Origin: Kryptolebias marmoratus
Taxonomy: Eukaryota; Chordata; Actinopteri; Cyprinodontiformes; Rivulidae
Length of the DNA stretch: 64,000 bases
Reading direction: 5' to 3'
Assembly (NCBI RefSeq): GCF_001649575.2
Contig: NC_051439.1
Span: 8,329,669 to 8,393,668 of the forward strand
Below the pieces are notes generated by a model, which worked only from the letters and a program-made list of their open reading frames with translations, was not told the origin of the DNA and did no database searches. Numbering within the stretch: position 1 is the first letter of the stretch; the number at the start of each line of letters is the position of its first letter. The position numbers and the translations under genes are program-made. Below, piece after piece: positions 36,140 through 47,200 of the stretch.

Positions 36140-39100
36140 TCAGAGGTCTGAATGCGCTCCTCTGGCTTGTTCAAGCTGCACTGAGTGACGCCGCCGCGAC
36201 GTCCCGCCTCTGTCGCTGTAACAGCAGGCCGGAGGCGCGACCAGGGAGGTGGCGGAGGAGGCCAGGGGCGGGAGGGACGCCGGCCGGAGGGAGGAGCGGG
36301 GCGGGTGAGGCTGGAACACGGCGGCCCTGCGTTCGGAAGGCAAAACTTGGCTCGGCACCTGCAGGCGGGAGTCTGACTGGTTCAGTAAGGGAGGGAGGTG
36401 CAGCAGAGGTGGGACCAGTGTGACGGAGGGGAGGGTGTTCCTGCGGAGCTGGGAGTGAGAGGGTGAGGCTGGCCCTCCTGGTGTTGAACACAGCTCCTCA
36501 GTTAGAGAAAGGACCGATGGTGTCTTGTCTCTCCGTTGAGCCACACTCCCATCACACAGCTTCTTGTCTCCTTCCTCTTCGCTTCCTCCCCCCCTCGAAC
36601 CCTGACCACCTGTGCCCTCCGTCAGCCTCTTCTCCCTCACGCCCGCCTCGTACACTCTGTGCAGAGAAGCCAGGTTCTGAATGGCCAGCCAGGGTTCAGA
36701 CGAAATCCTGGGCCTGGAAGCTGGAAAACTGCACGGGCTCAGTGAGCTCAGCTCGCAGGACGAACGTCGGCTGCTGCTGCCACTTCCATGTTTGTCTGCC
36801 AGAAGTGAATGAGACAGTTTAAGAGTCAACCCCACACATAAAGACCTGAGTCGGGCTTCACTGTGTGTGGTGTTAGCAAAATATCTTATGGCCCAGAGGT
36901 TTTAATGAGACCCTGGATGTAAGTAAAACTGATCAACTTTGAGTCAACCCAGTTCAAGATGGCTGCCATCTAATCAACTCTAGTTAACGCAAGAATGGCT
37001 TCAAAACAGGTTGTTTTAATCAGCTGTTGTTGTCGTTTTAGACCCGCCTTTGTCAAACATCGCTCTTCCACGCACACACGCATCAGAGAGAGTAGTTAAA
37101 ACTATCCGGAGTCAATAACCATGACCTGCTCAGACTCACTCGTTCCTCTGAAGTTGAAGATGTTTTCTCCCTCAGGCGAGTTCGGCGAGCCCGTCTTCAG
37201 GACGATCTCGGATGGGGACATGCAGGACACCGGCGAGGAGTCCAAGGACGGGGGAACGTTCAGGTAGCGCCTGGTCACCGGGTTTCCATTCGCACCCATC
37301 TCTGTGGCGATGATGATGATGTCACGACCCCTGGCCCGGCAGGCGTCCATTAACAGCTGCGGGTGGAGAAGCAATGGTGAGGTGTTTTATCTTTTACTGA
37401 TTTTATGATAACAGTGTTCAGTTGGACCGTTAGGAATCAAGAGTTTGAAGAGATTAACTGTGGCGTTCCTCAAGGTTCAGTGTTTGGTCCTTAACTTTTT
37501 ATTTAATTTCTGACTGATTATGAAGTCAAATACACTAAAATGTAAAGAGACAGTTAATTAAAATGATTACAAAGCTAGAAATAAATTATTGACAAATCAT
37601 TTTAAGTTTTTTTGTACTAAGATTCATTGATGAAGATTATATAGGAGGAAATTTAACTTCATCCATCCATTTATTATCTGCCACTTGTTCCAAAGTTGGG
37701 TCGTTGGGCAGCAGCTTGAGCAGGGAAGCCCAGACATCTTTTTCCACAGCCACCTCCTCCAGCTCTTTAGGAAAGATTCCCAGGCCAGTCAAGAGTCATA
37801 GTCTCTCCAGCGCGTCCCGGGTCCTCCCTGGGGTGTCCTCCCAGTAGGACATGCCTGGAACACTTAGGGAGACATCCATCTTTACTAGATGATCGAACCA
37901 CCTCAACTGGCTCCTCTCGATGTGGAGGTGCAGCGGCTCTACTCCAAGTCCCTCCGAGATAACCGAACTTCTCACCCTGTTTCTAAGGGAGAACCCAGCT
38001 ACCCTTCGGAGAAAACTGATTTCGACTGCCTGGATCAGCGATCTCCTTCTTTTGCTCACTACCCAAAGTTCCTGACCACAGGTGAGGGGAGGAATGTGGA
38101 CCGACTGGTAAACAGAGAGTTTTACCTGCAGCTCAGCTTCCTCTTCACCATAACAGACTGGTACAGAGTAATCAATACTGCAAAAGCTGCACAGATCTGT
38201 CTGTCGGTCTCGCGCTCCATTCTTCCCTAACTCGTGAACAAGACCCTGAGAAACTTAAACTCCTCCACTTGAGGCAGCACCTTGTTCCCAACCCGGAGAG
38301 AGCAGTCCTCCCTTTTCCAGCTGAGGACTGTGGCCTCAGATTTGGAGGTGCTGATCCTCATCCCGGCCGCTTCACATTCGGCTGTGAACGGCTCCAGTGA
38401 GAGCTGGAGATCACAGCACGATGACGCCAGCAGGACCACATCATCTGCAAATAGCAGAAATGGGATCCTAAGGGCACTGAACCGGACCCCTTTCCACCCC
38501 CTGGCTGCACCAAGAACTTCTGTCCATAAAAGCCATGAACAAAACCAGTGACAACGAGCAGCCCTGTCAAAGTCCAACTCTCCTCCTGAAGAGGTCCAAC
38601 TTACTGCCGACAATGGGAACTTTTAGAGTTCAACCAGAACTTGAGCTCTAAAAGTTACTTTATTACAAAGCAGAGCTCAGTATTTCAGCACAGGAAGTAA
38701 AATGACAGAATGATGAGGACGATGAGCCTGTCCTGTTCATCCTGACTAACCTGCACGGTGGGCTGGTGCTGTGCATTGATGGCGTAGACCAAAGCCGAGG
38801 CTCCCGAGCAGTCCTCCGCGCAGGGGTCGGCTCCCGCAGCCAGGAGGGTTTGTGCCACCTGGACCCCGGCCCGCTCCATACAGGCGTACATCAGAGCAGT
38901 ACGGCCAGTGTGGTCCTGTGCATTCGGATCTGCCTGATTGGGACAAAACGCCATACTTCAATGGATTCCCTTTGAAAAATGACCACCCCAAATGTCCCAG
39001 ACTGATGTCTCAGATGTGACTTTGAACAGCAAAAACTGCATTACGAAATGACTAATCCTCCACGTGAGCATGCAGCACAAAGAACACGTATCGCGTGTTT

Positions 39101-39322
39101 TCAGCTGACCTTATTCTGGAGCAGGTATCTGAGGAGTTTCACAGTCTCGGGCCCAGCGGGCTCCCCCCTCAGGGCCTTACAGGCAGCCAGGAGAGCCGTC
39201 TCTCCTCTGGGGTTGCTCCCGTTCACCTGAGCTCCACCTTCCACCAGCAGGCGCACCAGACGGAGCTTACCAGAGCAGGCTGCGTTGATGAGGGGCGCGC
39301 AGTCTGTCAGGGGATCCTGCAT
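36140..39322 (-). CDS. ankrd34-like: Ankyrin repeat domain-containing protein 34-like, four coding exons
   Basis: Function poorly known in the family; inferred cytoplasmic scaffold. Exons, 5' to 3' on the minus strand: 39110-39322, 38751-38933, 37140-37356, 36140-36795 (stop TGA at 36140-36142), with donors GTCAGC, GTTAGT, GTGAGT, AG acceptors and matching phases; 422 aa. Ankyrin repeats fill exons 1-3: LINAACSGKLRLVRLLVEGG, then ADPNAQDHTGRTALMYACME and SGASALVYAINAQHQ. They are followed by the family block RARGRDIIIIATE...RYLNVPP and MSPSEIVLKTG. The last exon is a Ser/Pro/Arg-rich tail ending with RRRHSVQLEQA, like the RRHSMQTEQ end of ANKRD34A. The ATG at 39322 is chosen because it gives the family's short N-terminus; an in-frame ATG at 39367 would add 15 residues. 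It could be an ohnologue distinct from ANKRD34A/B/C. Confidence 0.88.
36865..37015. repeat. Copy of the 'CAAGATGGCTGCCA' dispersed repeat in ankrd34-like intron 3
   Basis: Reads 'gttagcaaaatatcttatgg', 'cctggatgta', 'gatcaactttgagtcaaccc' and 'ttcaagatggctgccat', the same word order as the copies at 7270-8460 and 20695-20800. It lies in the intron between the last two coding exons. Confidence 0.65.
37663..38626 (-). mobile_element. Rex3-like (RTE-clade) LINE fragment, 5'-truncated
   Basis: The minus strand encodes a broken reverse transcriptase: FADDVVLLA (catalytic FADD box), then CEAAGMRISTSKSEA, VLPQVEEFKFL, and further 3' the RRVAGFSLRNRVRSSVI and ERSQLRWFDHLVKM blocks. Frameshifts and a stop split it. 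At 38545-38570 the plus strand reads 'cagtgacaacgagcagccctg', close to the known Rex3 amplification-primer site as I recall it. The 3' end is near 37663 ('catccatccatttattatct'). It sits in ankrd34-like intron 2, in the same orientation as the gene. Confidence 0.85.
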
Positions 39323-39367
39323 CTCCCGGAGCGAACAAGAGTCGGACGGATTTTCACCTAAATTCAT

Positions 39368-42300
39368 GAAAGAATTTGGACGTTTCCTGATATTTTATTG
39401 GTCAAATTGATTCTGAATTGGTGCTCGGCAAGTGAAAACACCATTTAACAACAAAACTGGGGACAGAGCTCAGCTAATGTTGCTGAAGTCTAATTCTGCT
39501 GATGTTCTAATTGACAAAAACATAAATGCTCATTGCACAAACAGCAAACTTTGCTTACCTCAGTGCTCTCTGTTTGATGGTTTTTTATCCATTACTCATC
39601 TATAAAACGAGTAGAAAAGACGTCATCTTGAGTTCATTCAGTTGCTGCATGAAAAGAACCGCTGAATTCATCTGAAGCTTTAGTTGTTGTTTTTTTTGAT
39701 TGTGTCTGCAGCATGAAGTGAGTTCTGTCTGCAGCTTCCCCTGTCCTGAACTGCCCTCTCTTCCTGCTGGCTCAGGGGAGGGTTCAGCTCAGGGCAAAGC
39801 CTTCAAAGTCAGAAGCGATTTCCAGCCCTAAATGTCACCTGTTGCAGATGCTGCTCCACAAAGAACCCGGAGGGCCTTTGATTCGAGTCAGCTTTGAGCG
39901 GCTCTCATGTGCTGTGAGACCACCGCCTGTGTTCAAACGCGAGCGGGGGGGGGGAGAGACAAACGGCACGCACAAAATGAACTCACAGCGGCTCGTTTTT
40001 GGGCTTCCAACTCTGTGGTGCACTCTTTTTTTTCTTCTTTGCATCAAGAGGCTGTCCTGGTAAATAATTACACAAAAGGAAAAAGGGACTCAAGCTCTCT
40101 GTTTGCAAACCCCATAAATACTTGATGCGCAATCAAGTCAAACCACGATTAGTTACAGCTGATGAAATTTGTCCAGCACAAGCAGACATCAGCGAGATAA
40201 AGATGTTCACCTTGTTAATATGCAAATAAGACGGTGGCGTGTGCAGAAAGAAGCCTTGTGTCAACATGTCCGTGGAAAATTACACCAAGGATCTTCCATA
40301 ACTGAGCGATAAAGGCAAATTTGAGTTGACACACGGAGTTTTCCGTCATTAAATAACAAGTATCGAATTTGTTGTTGACAAAGTCAGACCTGTGTTCATC
40401 AATCAGTGACTTCGAAAACAGGCCCAAGGTTTTAGGGCTGCGTTTAGATCTCCCTCCAAAGACTGCCTCCTAACATGTTCGGCTGAAAGGATGTGTTTAC
40501 GACTTTGTTCCTTTTGTGACACATTTTGAAAAATGTGGAGCCAATATGGTTTCTTAGTTCTCATCGGGTCAAAAAGAAATCCCACGGGAAAAACTTAAAA
40601 AACATTTTTAAAATTTTTTTGAAGGGCATTTTTATAAAGCCACTGACACTTAACATAAATAATGAGGCTCATTCTAATCACCTTTGCTGACAGCTTAAAT
40701 CGAGCCAATTCAACATGTGGCTCATGGGCCAAATGCGTACCGTTTTTAAAATTTCTTTGGCCGTCACAAAGCAGCCAGAACCCCAAACCGACTTGTCTGA
40801 ATATGATGCCAAAAACGTACATACCAGAGCAACGTTTATACCTTGAGAGTCATATTAAGCTAGTAGAAGTCCTTGTGGTTGACCCATCCGTCCAGCTGCA
40901 GGTGTCTCTGAACGCCTGGATCCTAATTTCCTTCACATAGAGGTCATCTCCACCAGGAGCCACCCACCTGATGCCGACATTTGTTTGATATTTGAATAAG
41001 CAAATGTGACCCGTACAGGTCAGAGTGAGGAATATTTCAATATTGAGTTATAATCAGTTTCAAATTCTCCGTCTCAAAAGCTTCAATATGAGACGCAGTT
41101 TGTTGAGATTGTGGCGATTCGTCACCTGGCAACAAGCTAGTTTTGTGTGCGAGGGTGCTGAATTGAAAACTCGATTTTTATTGGTCTGGAGTGACGTCAT
41201 CGGGAATTCCAGCCCTATATTTGAAACGGGCAAACCCCGACCTTCACAGTGACAGACTCTACACAAAGGGATTTCCCGGCGCCTTTCCTGGATTACTAAT
41301 AATTGAAGGATTATTTCTGAAGACATACCTCTTAGAAAACTTTAATTTAAAAGGCAGATTGGGAAGATTGTTTGCTAATTTAGTTACTGGGATCATTAGA
41401 GGGTGCCTAATGGACGCAGATCTCAATTAATGTAAAAACAAATATGTCCAATAATGGAGTCAGTGCCTCCTGCATGCTGCACAGGTGGGTTCTGTGGTGG
41501 TGCTTTTTGTTTTCCTACGTTATACAACTCTGCATCACAATCTACAACTACTACTGCACTTAATGTTACACTGTTAAGATTGTAGTAGTTTTAAAGTAGA
41601 TAAATTAGGTCTCTCTCTACCTGCTGTAACATTAAAAGTGATTCTCAGATTTTCAGTCATTAACTAACCATTAGGATTTATGTCATAAAGAATACATAAC
41701 TCAAAAAAAGTCCTCTCTGACCCAAGAGTGTTTTTATGTTCTGGGTTTTGAACATATTTCTGTGCTTTTACTTTGAAACTTTCAGCCCACTTTCATTTTT
41801 TACACCAAAAATCTAAACTGAAGGCTGATGTTTGCAACAATTTTAATGAATTTTGAAATACAGGCTAATTCAGTCTAACTCTAATTTATTCAAATTTACT
41901 ATCAGCTGCTTATTCATACACTAATTGGCTTGTTTTGTTTTGTCATTTCCAAGCCCATATATGGTGATCACTTCCTCCAGTACAGGGTGTATATATATTA
42001 TTTTATGTTTTAAAAATGTGTTTAATACAAACCAGGTTGAATTCGGGGACTCTGTGATCACTGTTTATCAGTAGAATGGCTCACCATGTTTTAAAGCAGA
42101 TTATTATTCCACTTTTTCCATGCGCAGTAATAAAAAAGAAGGTAGAAAATGCAGGAATGTTTAGCTGGTTTGGCCACATGGGATGTCTGTAAAGCCTGAT
42201 CGGAGTTGAACTGCCTCCATTTAACTTATAATGTTGTGTAAACTCCCAGTGGGGATGTTGCTCATGTTAAAAACACACCTCGCCCATGTTGTTTCGAGGT

Positions 42301-43959
42301 AATCCGACTAAACTGGTTCATTTGTTGCCCTTTTATAACTCAGGTCACTTTAAACTCGATAAATAGAACAAATCAAAACACACACAAGTCAAAATGAAAT
42401 CTTAAGAACTACTTTGGCACCATTAAACAATATTTATATAAGGATTTTTTTTGTTATTTTTTTAGGCATCAGAGAAATCTTGTTCAACAAGTTTCATCGC
42501 TGCACCTCAGACAACCTTGATCCAATAATCTTATGAAGCAGTAAAACCAGGTCTGTTCACGCCGACAAACACAGATTCCCTCATGTCAATACGTGTGAAA
42601 ACACGAGGAAATGGAAGTGGGGCACGCTAAAATTAAACTGTTTTACATTAGGACATAAAACAAAAGTTAAAACAGAATTAAACGCGTGGATATTTTACTT
42701 GCACGTAAGGTTTTATGAGTTGGTTCCTAATCCACTGAATAATTTTGACAGATCTATAGTTAGAAAGGAGAAGGTAAACTCTCAAACAGGAAAAAGTGTT
42801 TTAGGGCCGTTAATGGAAAGAATACATGAATGAAGAAATGAATGAATGAAAGCCAGTCAGGGGTTTGTGTGTTAGATGAAATATAATTACAGTTTAACCT
42901 CATGTAAAAGAATATGTGCATTTTGAGGGGTATGGTAAGCCATTTCATCATATAATAGACAAGCTCTTTAGAGCAAATTGTTTTTTCTAGTTACCCAGAA
43001 TCCCATTTGTTCTATTTACAATTAATATTTCAGACATGTTAAATATCATTCTCACAAAGACAAATGACGTGACTTTTTTATTAATGTATTTTACAAACAG
43101 AAACACGTTTCAGGAAACGAACAGCCTCATTGTCGTTACAAATCAGTTTCCCTTTTAGGACATCCAGATTCCAGATATTTCTAAATTAATTTTGAATATT
43201 CAAACAAACTAAGTGGTAAAAATGTCATCAAGGATGTTCAAAGTTTATTTTATGAATAAATAAATGGAAATTTTCAAACAGCAGTAACTAAAATACTGAC
43301 TGTCAGCATTTAATTACAAATATCTGCAAAGATGTCTGCTAATTTCAGCATTTAGGCTTTTAGCTACTGCTTTGCTGATCTTAGCTTGCAACTGCTAATT
43401 TTGGCTTTTAGCTTCTGTTTTGATCATTTTAGCTTTTAGCTATGGTTTGGTTCATTTTAACATTTGGCTGTTATTAGGTTTCAGCTAATGTTTTGTCAGT
43501 TGTAGCTTTAAGCTACAAATCTGCTAATTTAGCATTTAAGTTTTTAGCTACTGTTTGGCATGTCCTAGCTTGTGAATACTGCTTGGCTAATTTTAGCTTT
43601 GAGCTTTGCTTTGGTTCATTTTAGCATTTGGCTGTTATTTGCTTTCAGCTAATGTTTTGCCAGTTGTAGCTTTTAGCTACTGCTCTTCTAATCTTAGCAT
43701 TTAGCTACTATTTTGCTGGTCCTAGCTTGTAACTACTGTTTTGGTCGTTGTAAGTCCTAGCTAATTTCAGTTTTTGTTCTGCTCGTTTCAACTTTACCAA
43801 TTCAGTTTCCCCTTCTTCAACAAAGTTTAGCAAATTCATTCAGCATATTCGCAAAAAAAAAAAAAAGCAATTTCTCCATTTAGAAGAGCTGTTCGAATAT
43901 ATGTTACAACGGCCTGCCTTAAAAGGGAAACGCAACAGTCCAGGCAGGAGCGGTTACGT
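39368..43959. other. Intergenic region between divergent ankrd34-like and ell
   Basis: About 4.6 kb, AT-rich. 39368-39420 may be 5' sequence of ankrd34-like, with a possible upstream noncoding exon and promoter that I could not place. A degenerate TAGC-rich repeat covers 43340-43790. No coding exon was recognised; short ORFs at 40400-41430 resemble nothing I know. Confidence 0.5.
43340..43790. repeat. Degenerate tandem repeat of 'gctaattttagcttttagct'-like units
   Basis: Many imperfect copies of short units such as 'tagcatttagc', 'tagcttttagctactg' and 'ttttgctaattt' follow one another, ending about 170 bp before the ell promoter region. Units vary in length and sequence, so it is an old minisatellite-like array. 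Confidence 0.75.
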
Positions 43960-44169
43960 AAGCCGTACGTAAGTCTCCCCGGACCAATGAGAGCTGTTCT
44001 GTGTTCTGCCGTCATGACGTAATGCTCTGTACTCCAGAATAGCGCGCAGCGGAGGTGCAGCTACATTCACGGCTCCGCGGAGCGCTCTCCTCCGGCCAAT
44101 GTTCGCTCATTCACGTCGGACTGGTTCGGCTCGGGAGATTTCTGACCGGCGCGGGAGGAATGCGACGCG
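43960..44169 (+). promoter_or_regulatory. ell: ell promoter and 5' UTR region
   Basis: GC-rich segment just upstream of the ell start, with CCAAT at 43984-43988, a CRE/ATF-like TGACGTAA at 44015-44022 and a second CCAAT at 44096-44100; no TATA box. The arrangement fits a CpG-type housekeeping promoter. The transcription start is not determined. An out-of-frame ATG at 44160-44162 lies in the probable leader. Confidence 0.55.
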
Positions 44170-44264
44170 ATGCTGGCCCTGAAGGAGAACCAGTGTTACG
44201 GACTGTCCGGCGGCAAACTGAGCCTCGGCGGCAACGTCTCCGTTTTCCACGTAAAACTCACTGA
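44160..44264 (+). other. Upstream ORF overlapping the ell start (34 codons)
   Basis: An ATG ten bases before the ell ATG opens a +1-frame ORF that ends at TGA 44262-44264, inside ell exon 1. Both ATGs have G at -3 and C at +4, so neither has the better context. If transcribed, ell translation would need leaky scanning. It is not proposed as a protein gene. Confidence 0.5.
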
Positions 44265-47200
44265 CAGCGCGGCAAGAGCTATCGGTGCCTTTCAGAGCAG
44301 CAAGGTGGGTCGTTGTGTTGTGATTTAACCTCGGTTCAAGCCCTCAGGAGCCACATGGGGGGCAGCTCTCTGCCGAGGAGGACGCGAAAAGCGAGGCGGC
44401 GAGACAAAAGCCGGGTTGTGGTTTAAATTCCGGCCGAAGTTCGGCGGCGCCTTCCCCGGTCGTTGTTTCCTAAAAGCCCCCCTCGTAGGCACGGAATGGT
44501 GATACATGTTGCATAATCCAACGCGGAAACGCTCCCCTGTGCTGGGAGGCTTGTAGCGAGCTGCCGGGGAGTATTAGGAAGGCTAAATGTGTCGAGGACG
44601 GAAGAAAGGAAAGGTTGAGGGGGGTGAAAGCAAGCAGTGGGAGGGATTTTATTTTTTTTGGTGGTGGTGGTGTGTGTGTGTAGGGGGGGCTTCATTTGGG
44701 GAAAAGCAGTGATTTTATTTTTTCTGGACAATGATTGAGTTGCAGTCATGACTCGTGGATGAAGGATGGACATCATAAAACCCAGACAGACTCAACACCA
44801 AATATTTCTTTTAGCCACAACTAAACCAAATGCTGCAGGAAGTCCAAAGCAGTCATTAGCTGTCCACTTCCTGAGTGGTAATTCCTTGTAATGATGGTAG
44901 GAAGCTCCACAGTGATGAAACCACACACACACGTCTCTTCTGATGAACAGTCAAAACCATACTGCTGCCTTCATGCTATGATGAGACAAAACAGAGAGCA
45001 AGGGTGAGGAGGGGGGGTCAGCTGCTTCTGCACACCCATGTGGGTTCTTCTTTATTTAGCTTGGACTGTGGCGAGCTCAGAACCTGGTCGGTCCGAGCAC
45101 AGGTCCAGGGCAAGAAAAGGACCAAAAAAAACAAAAACCCACCCTCCACATTTATGCTGCAGGGCCAGAGACCTGGCAGCCGCCTCGAACCGTGCACTCG
45201 TCAACAGGTGGATTCACAAATCCTCTCCAGGGAAAGGTCAGAGGGATTCCGGGCGCTGCATACTTTCCGTCCGAGCCTCTTTGCGCCGTCATCCTTTCGT
45301 GTCCCTGCAGGCTGATTCACACCTGGTTAGAGGTGGCAGGGTGATGTGATGACCTTAGCCAGAGCTCTGTTTAAATAATGAAAAGGTCTGGTCTGGTAAT
45401 TAAAAGTAGTTTTACGTTTTCATTGCAGACATGTTGACTTCAGACCAGATCTGTCCTCTTTAGATATAATATATGAACGATAACAAGTGGCAAAGAGACG
45501 ATTAAATCTCTTTACTGGAGGGAGAAATATATGGCAGCGTCACCTGCAATGGCATGGATCTCTTAAAGCAATAGCAGTTTTTATGTGTTTTGAATTATTT
45601 ATGGGATAAATGTACCCCAAACAACTTCAGTTACCTGCTGGCTGCTGTGGTTTCAGCCATGTAATCCAGGACAGATGTGTGTCCTGCTCTTGGTGCTGAG
45701 TTTTGAGGTGGGACTTCCTCCACCTGCTCGGCGTTACTGCAGACTCGTAATAAAGCCGTCTTCAACCTGAAACCCTGCCGAGTACATGAGAAGTTTGGTA
45801 CTTGGCATGTTGGCTAAATCTTTTTACTCAATTCCCAAAAAGTTTGGATGTTGTGTAAGAAAGAGAAAAAAAAACAGAAGGCAATGATTTTCAAATCTTA
45901 TAAACCTACTTTTATTCACAGTGGAACAAAGTCTGTTCTGGACATCCCTGATGGACTCAGGAACACTTCCACAGATCATTGTCTGTAAACACAGTTCACT
46001 GTACCATCCACTAATGCTGCTTAAAGCTCTATCAGGCAAAGAAGAAGCCAGATGTGAACACCATCCAGAAACACTGCTGTCTTCTCTGGACCAAAGCTCA
46101 TTTAAGATGGACTGAGGGACAGAGGAGAACTGATCTGTGGTCAGATGGAGCCAAATTTAAATTTGTCTGACTCTCTGATGGTATGGGGGTGCATTAGAGT
46201 CTCTGTCATGGGCAGCTTACACATCTGGAAAGGCACCATCAGTGCAAAAAAAGTGACAAGAATGTCACACTCCCAACTTTTTGGAGATGTGTTGCTGCAG
46301 TCAAATTCAAAATTCCCTAATTTCATCCTAAAAAAGGCACAGTATCTTAGTTTAAACATCTCATATGTTCACTGTCTCTCATTGTGAATTAAACACGGGG
46401 TTGGTGAGATTTGAAAATGATTGCACTCTGTCTTTATTCACTCTTACGTAAAGTCCTAAGCTCTTCAGAACTACGGGTTGCAGACATGAACTGGATCTGC
46501 TCTGCTGTCTTGTCTCCCAGAATCAAAAGAGCTCGGCTTCCTTTGATTGCAGCCACCAGAGACGTATTGTAAAACTAAGAACAATACGTGTTTAAAGTTC
46601 TTTTTCCAACCACTGAAAAAAAAAAACCCCGTCTGTATCTAAAAGAAAAAAACCCAACTATTCACACTTGCAGATGTGTGAATAATATTCGCATAAACCC
46701 CTCCCTTCAACATGACCCCAGCTCAGGGTCAGGCTGCAGACGGGAGGATTAATCACTTCATCAGCTGCTGAAAAGCTTTTATTTCACTGTTTTTTTTTTT
46801 TTTCTTCTGTCCGTTTTATTGGCTGTATATTATTTTATATATATATTGTCAGAAGCAGCAAGCCTCTTCACACCTTTCTCTTTTCTCCTTCAGGGCTTGT
46901 CTTCCCCTCCTACCATCTGTTTCAGTGGAAATCAAGGGGTGAGAGGAACTTCCTTCACCGCTGACTTACAACAAGCCATTAAGTGCGTTTCATAGGTTTT
47001 ATACATCCGAGAAGACGTTAATTCTCCGCTGTTTTGTTCCGTCTGCCCTCCCGCAGAGAATCACCATCCCTTGCTCGGAGAACGGCGACGAAGTGAGGAT
47101 TTTCACCTTTGGGGTGACTCACGTTGCTTGCGACAATCCACACGGAAGCTTCGACTGCGTCAAGCAGCACGGCATGGGGTAAGATGCGACGACAAAAACG

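Noticed and set aside
36463..36822. 119-codon plus-strand ORF
   Set aside because: It is the antisense shadow of the ankrd34-like last exon, whose minus-strand frame has family motifs.
37102..37133. Reading ankrd34-like exon 3 through to the stop at 37102
   Set aside because: A strong GTGAGT donor at 37139 followed by an in-phase acceptor at 36796 restores the family tail, so the read-through end is intronic.
34926..44000. ISYNA1, the gene next to SSBP4 in human
   Set aside because: No inositol-3-phosphate synthase motif was found in any frame between ssbp4 and ell; only the ankrd34-like gene and repeats are present.
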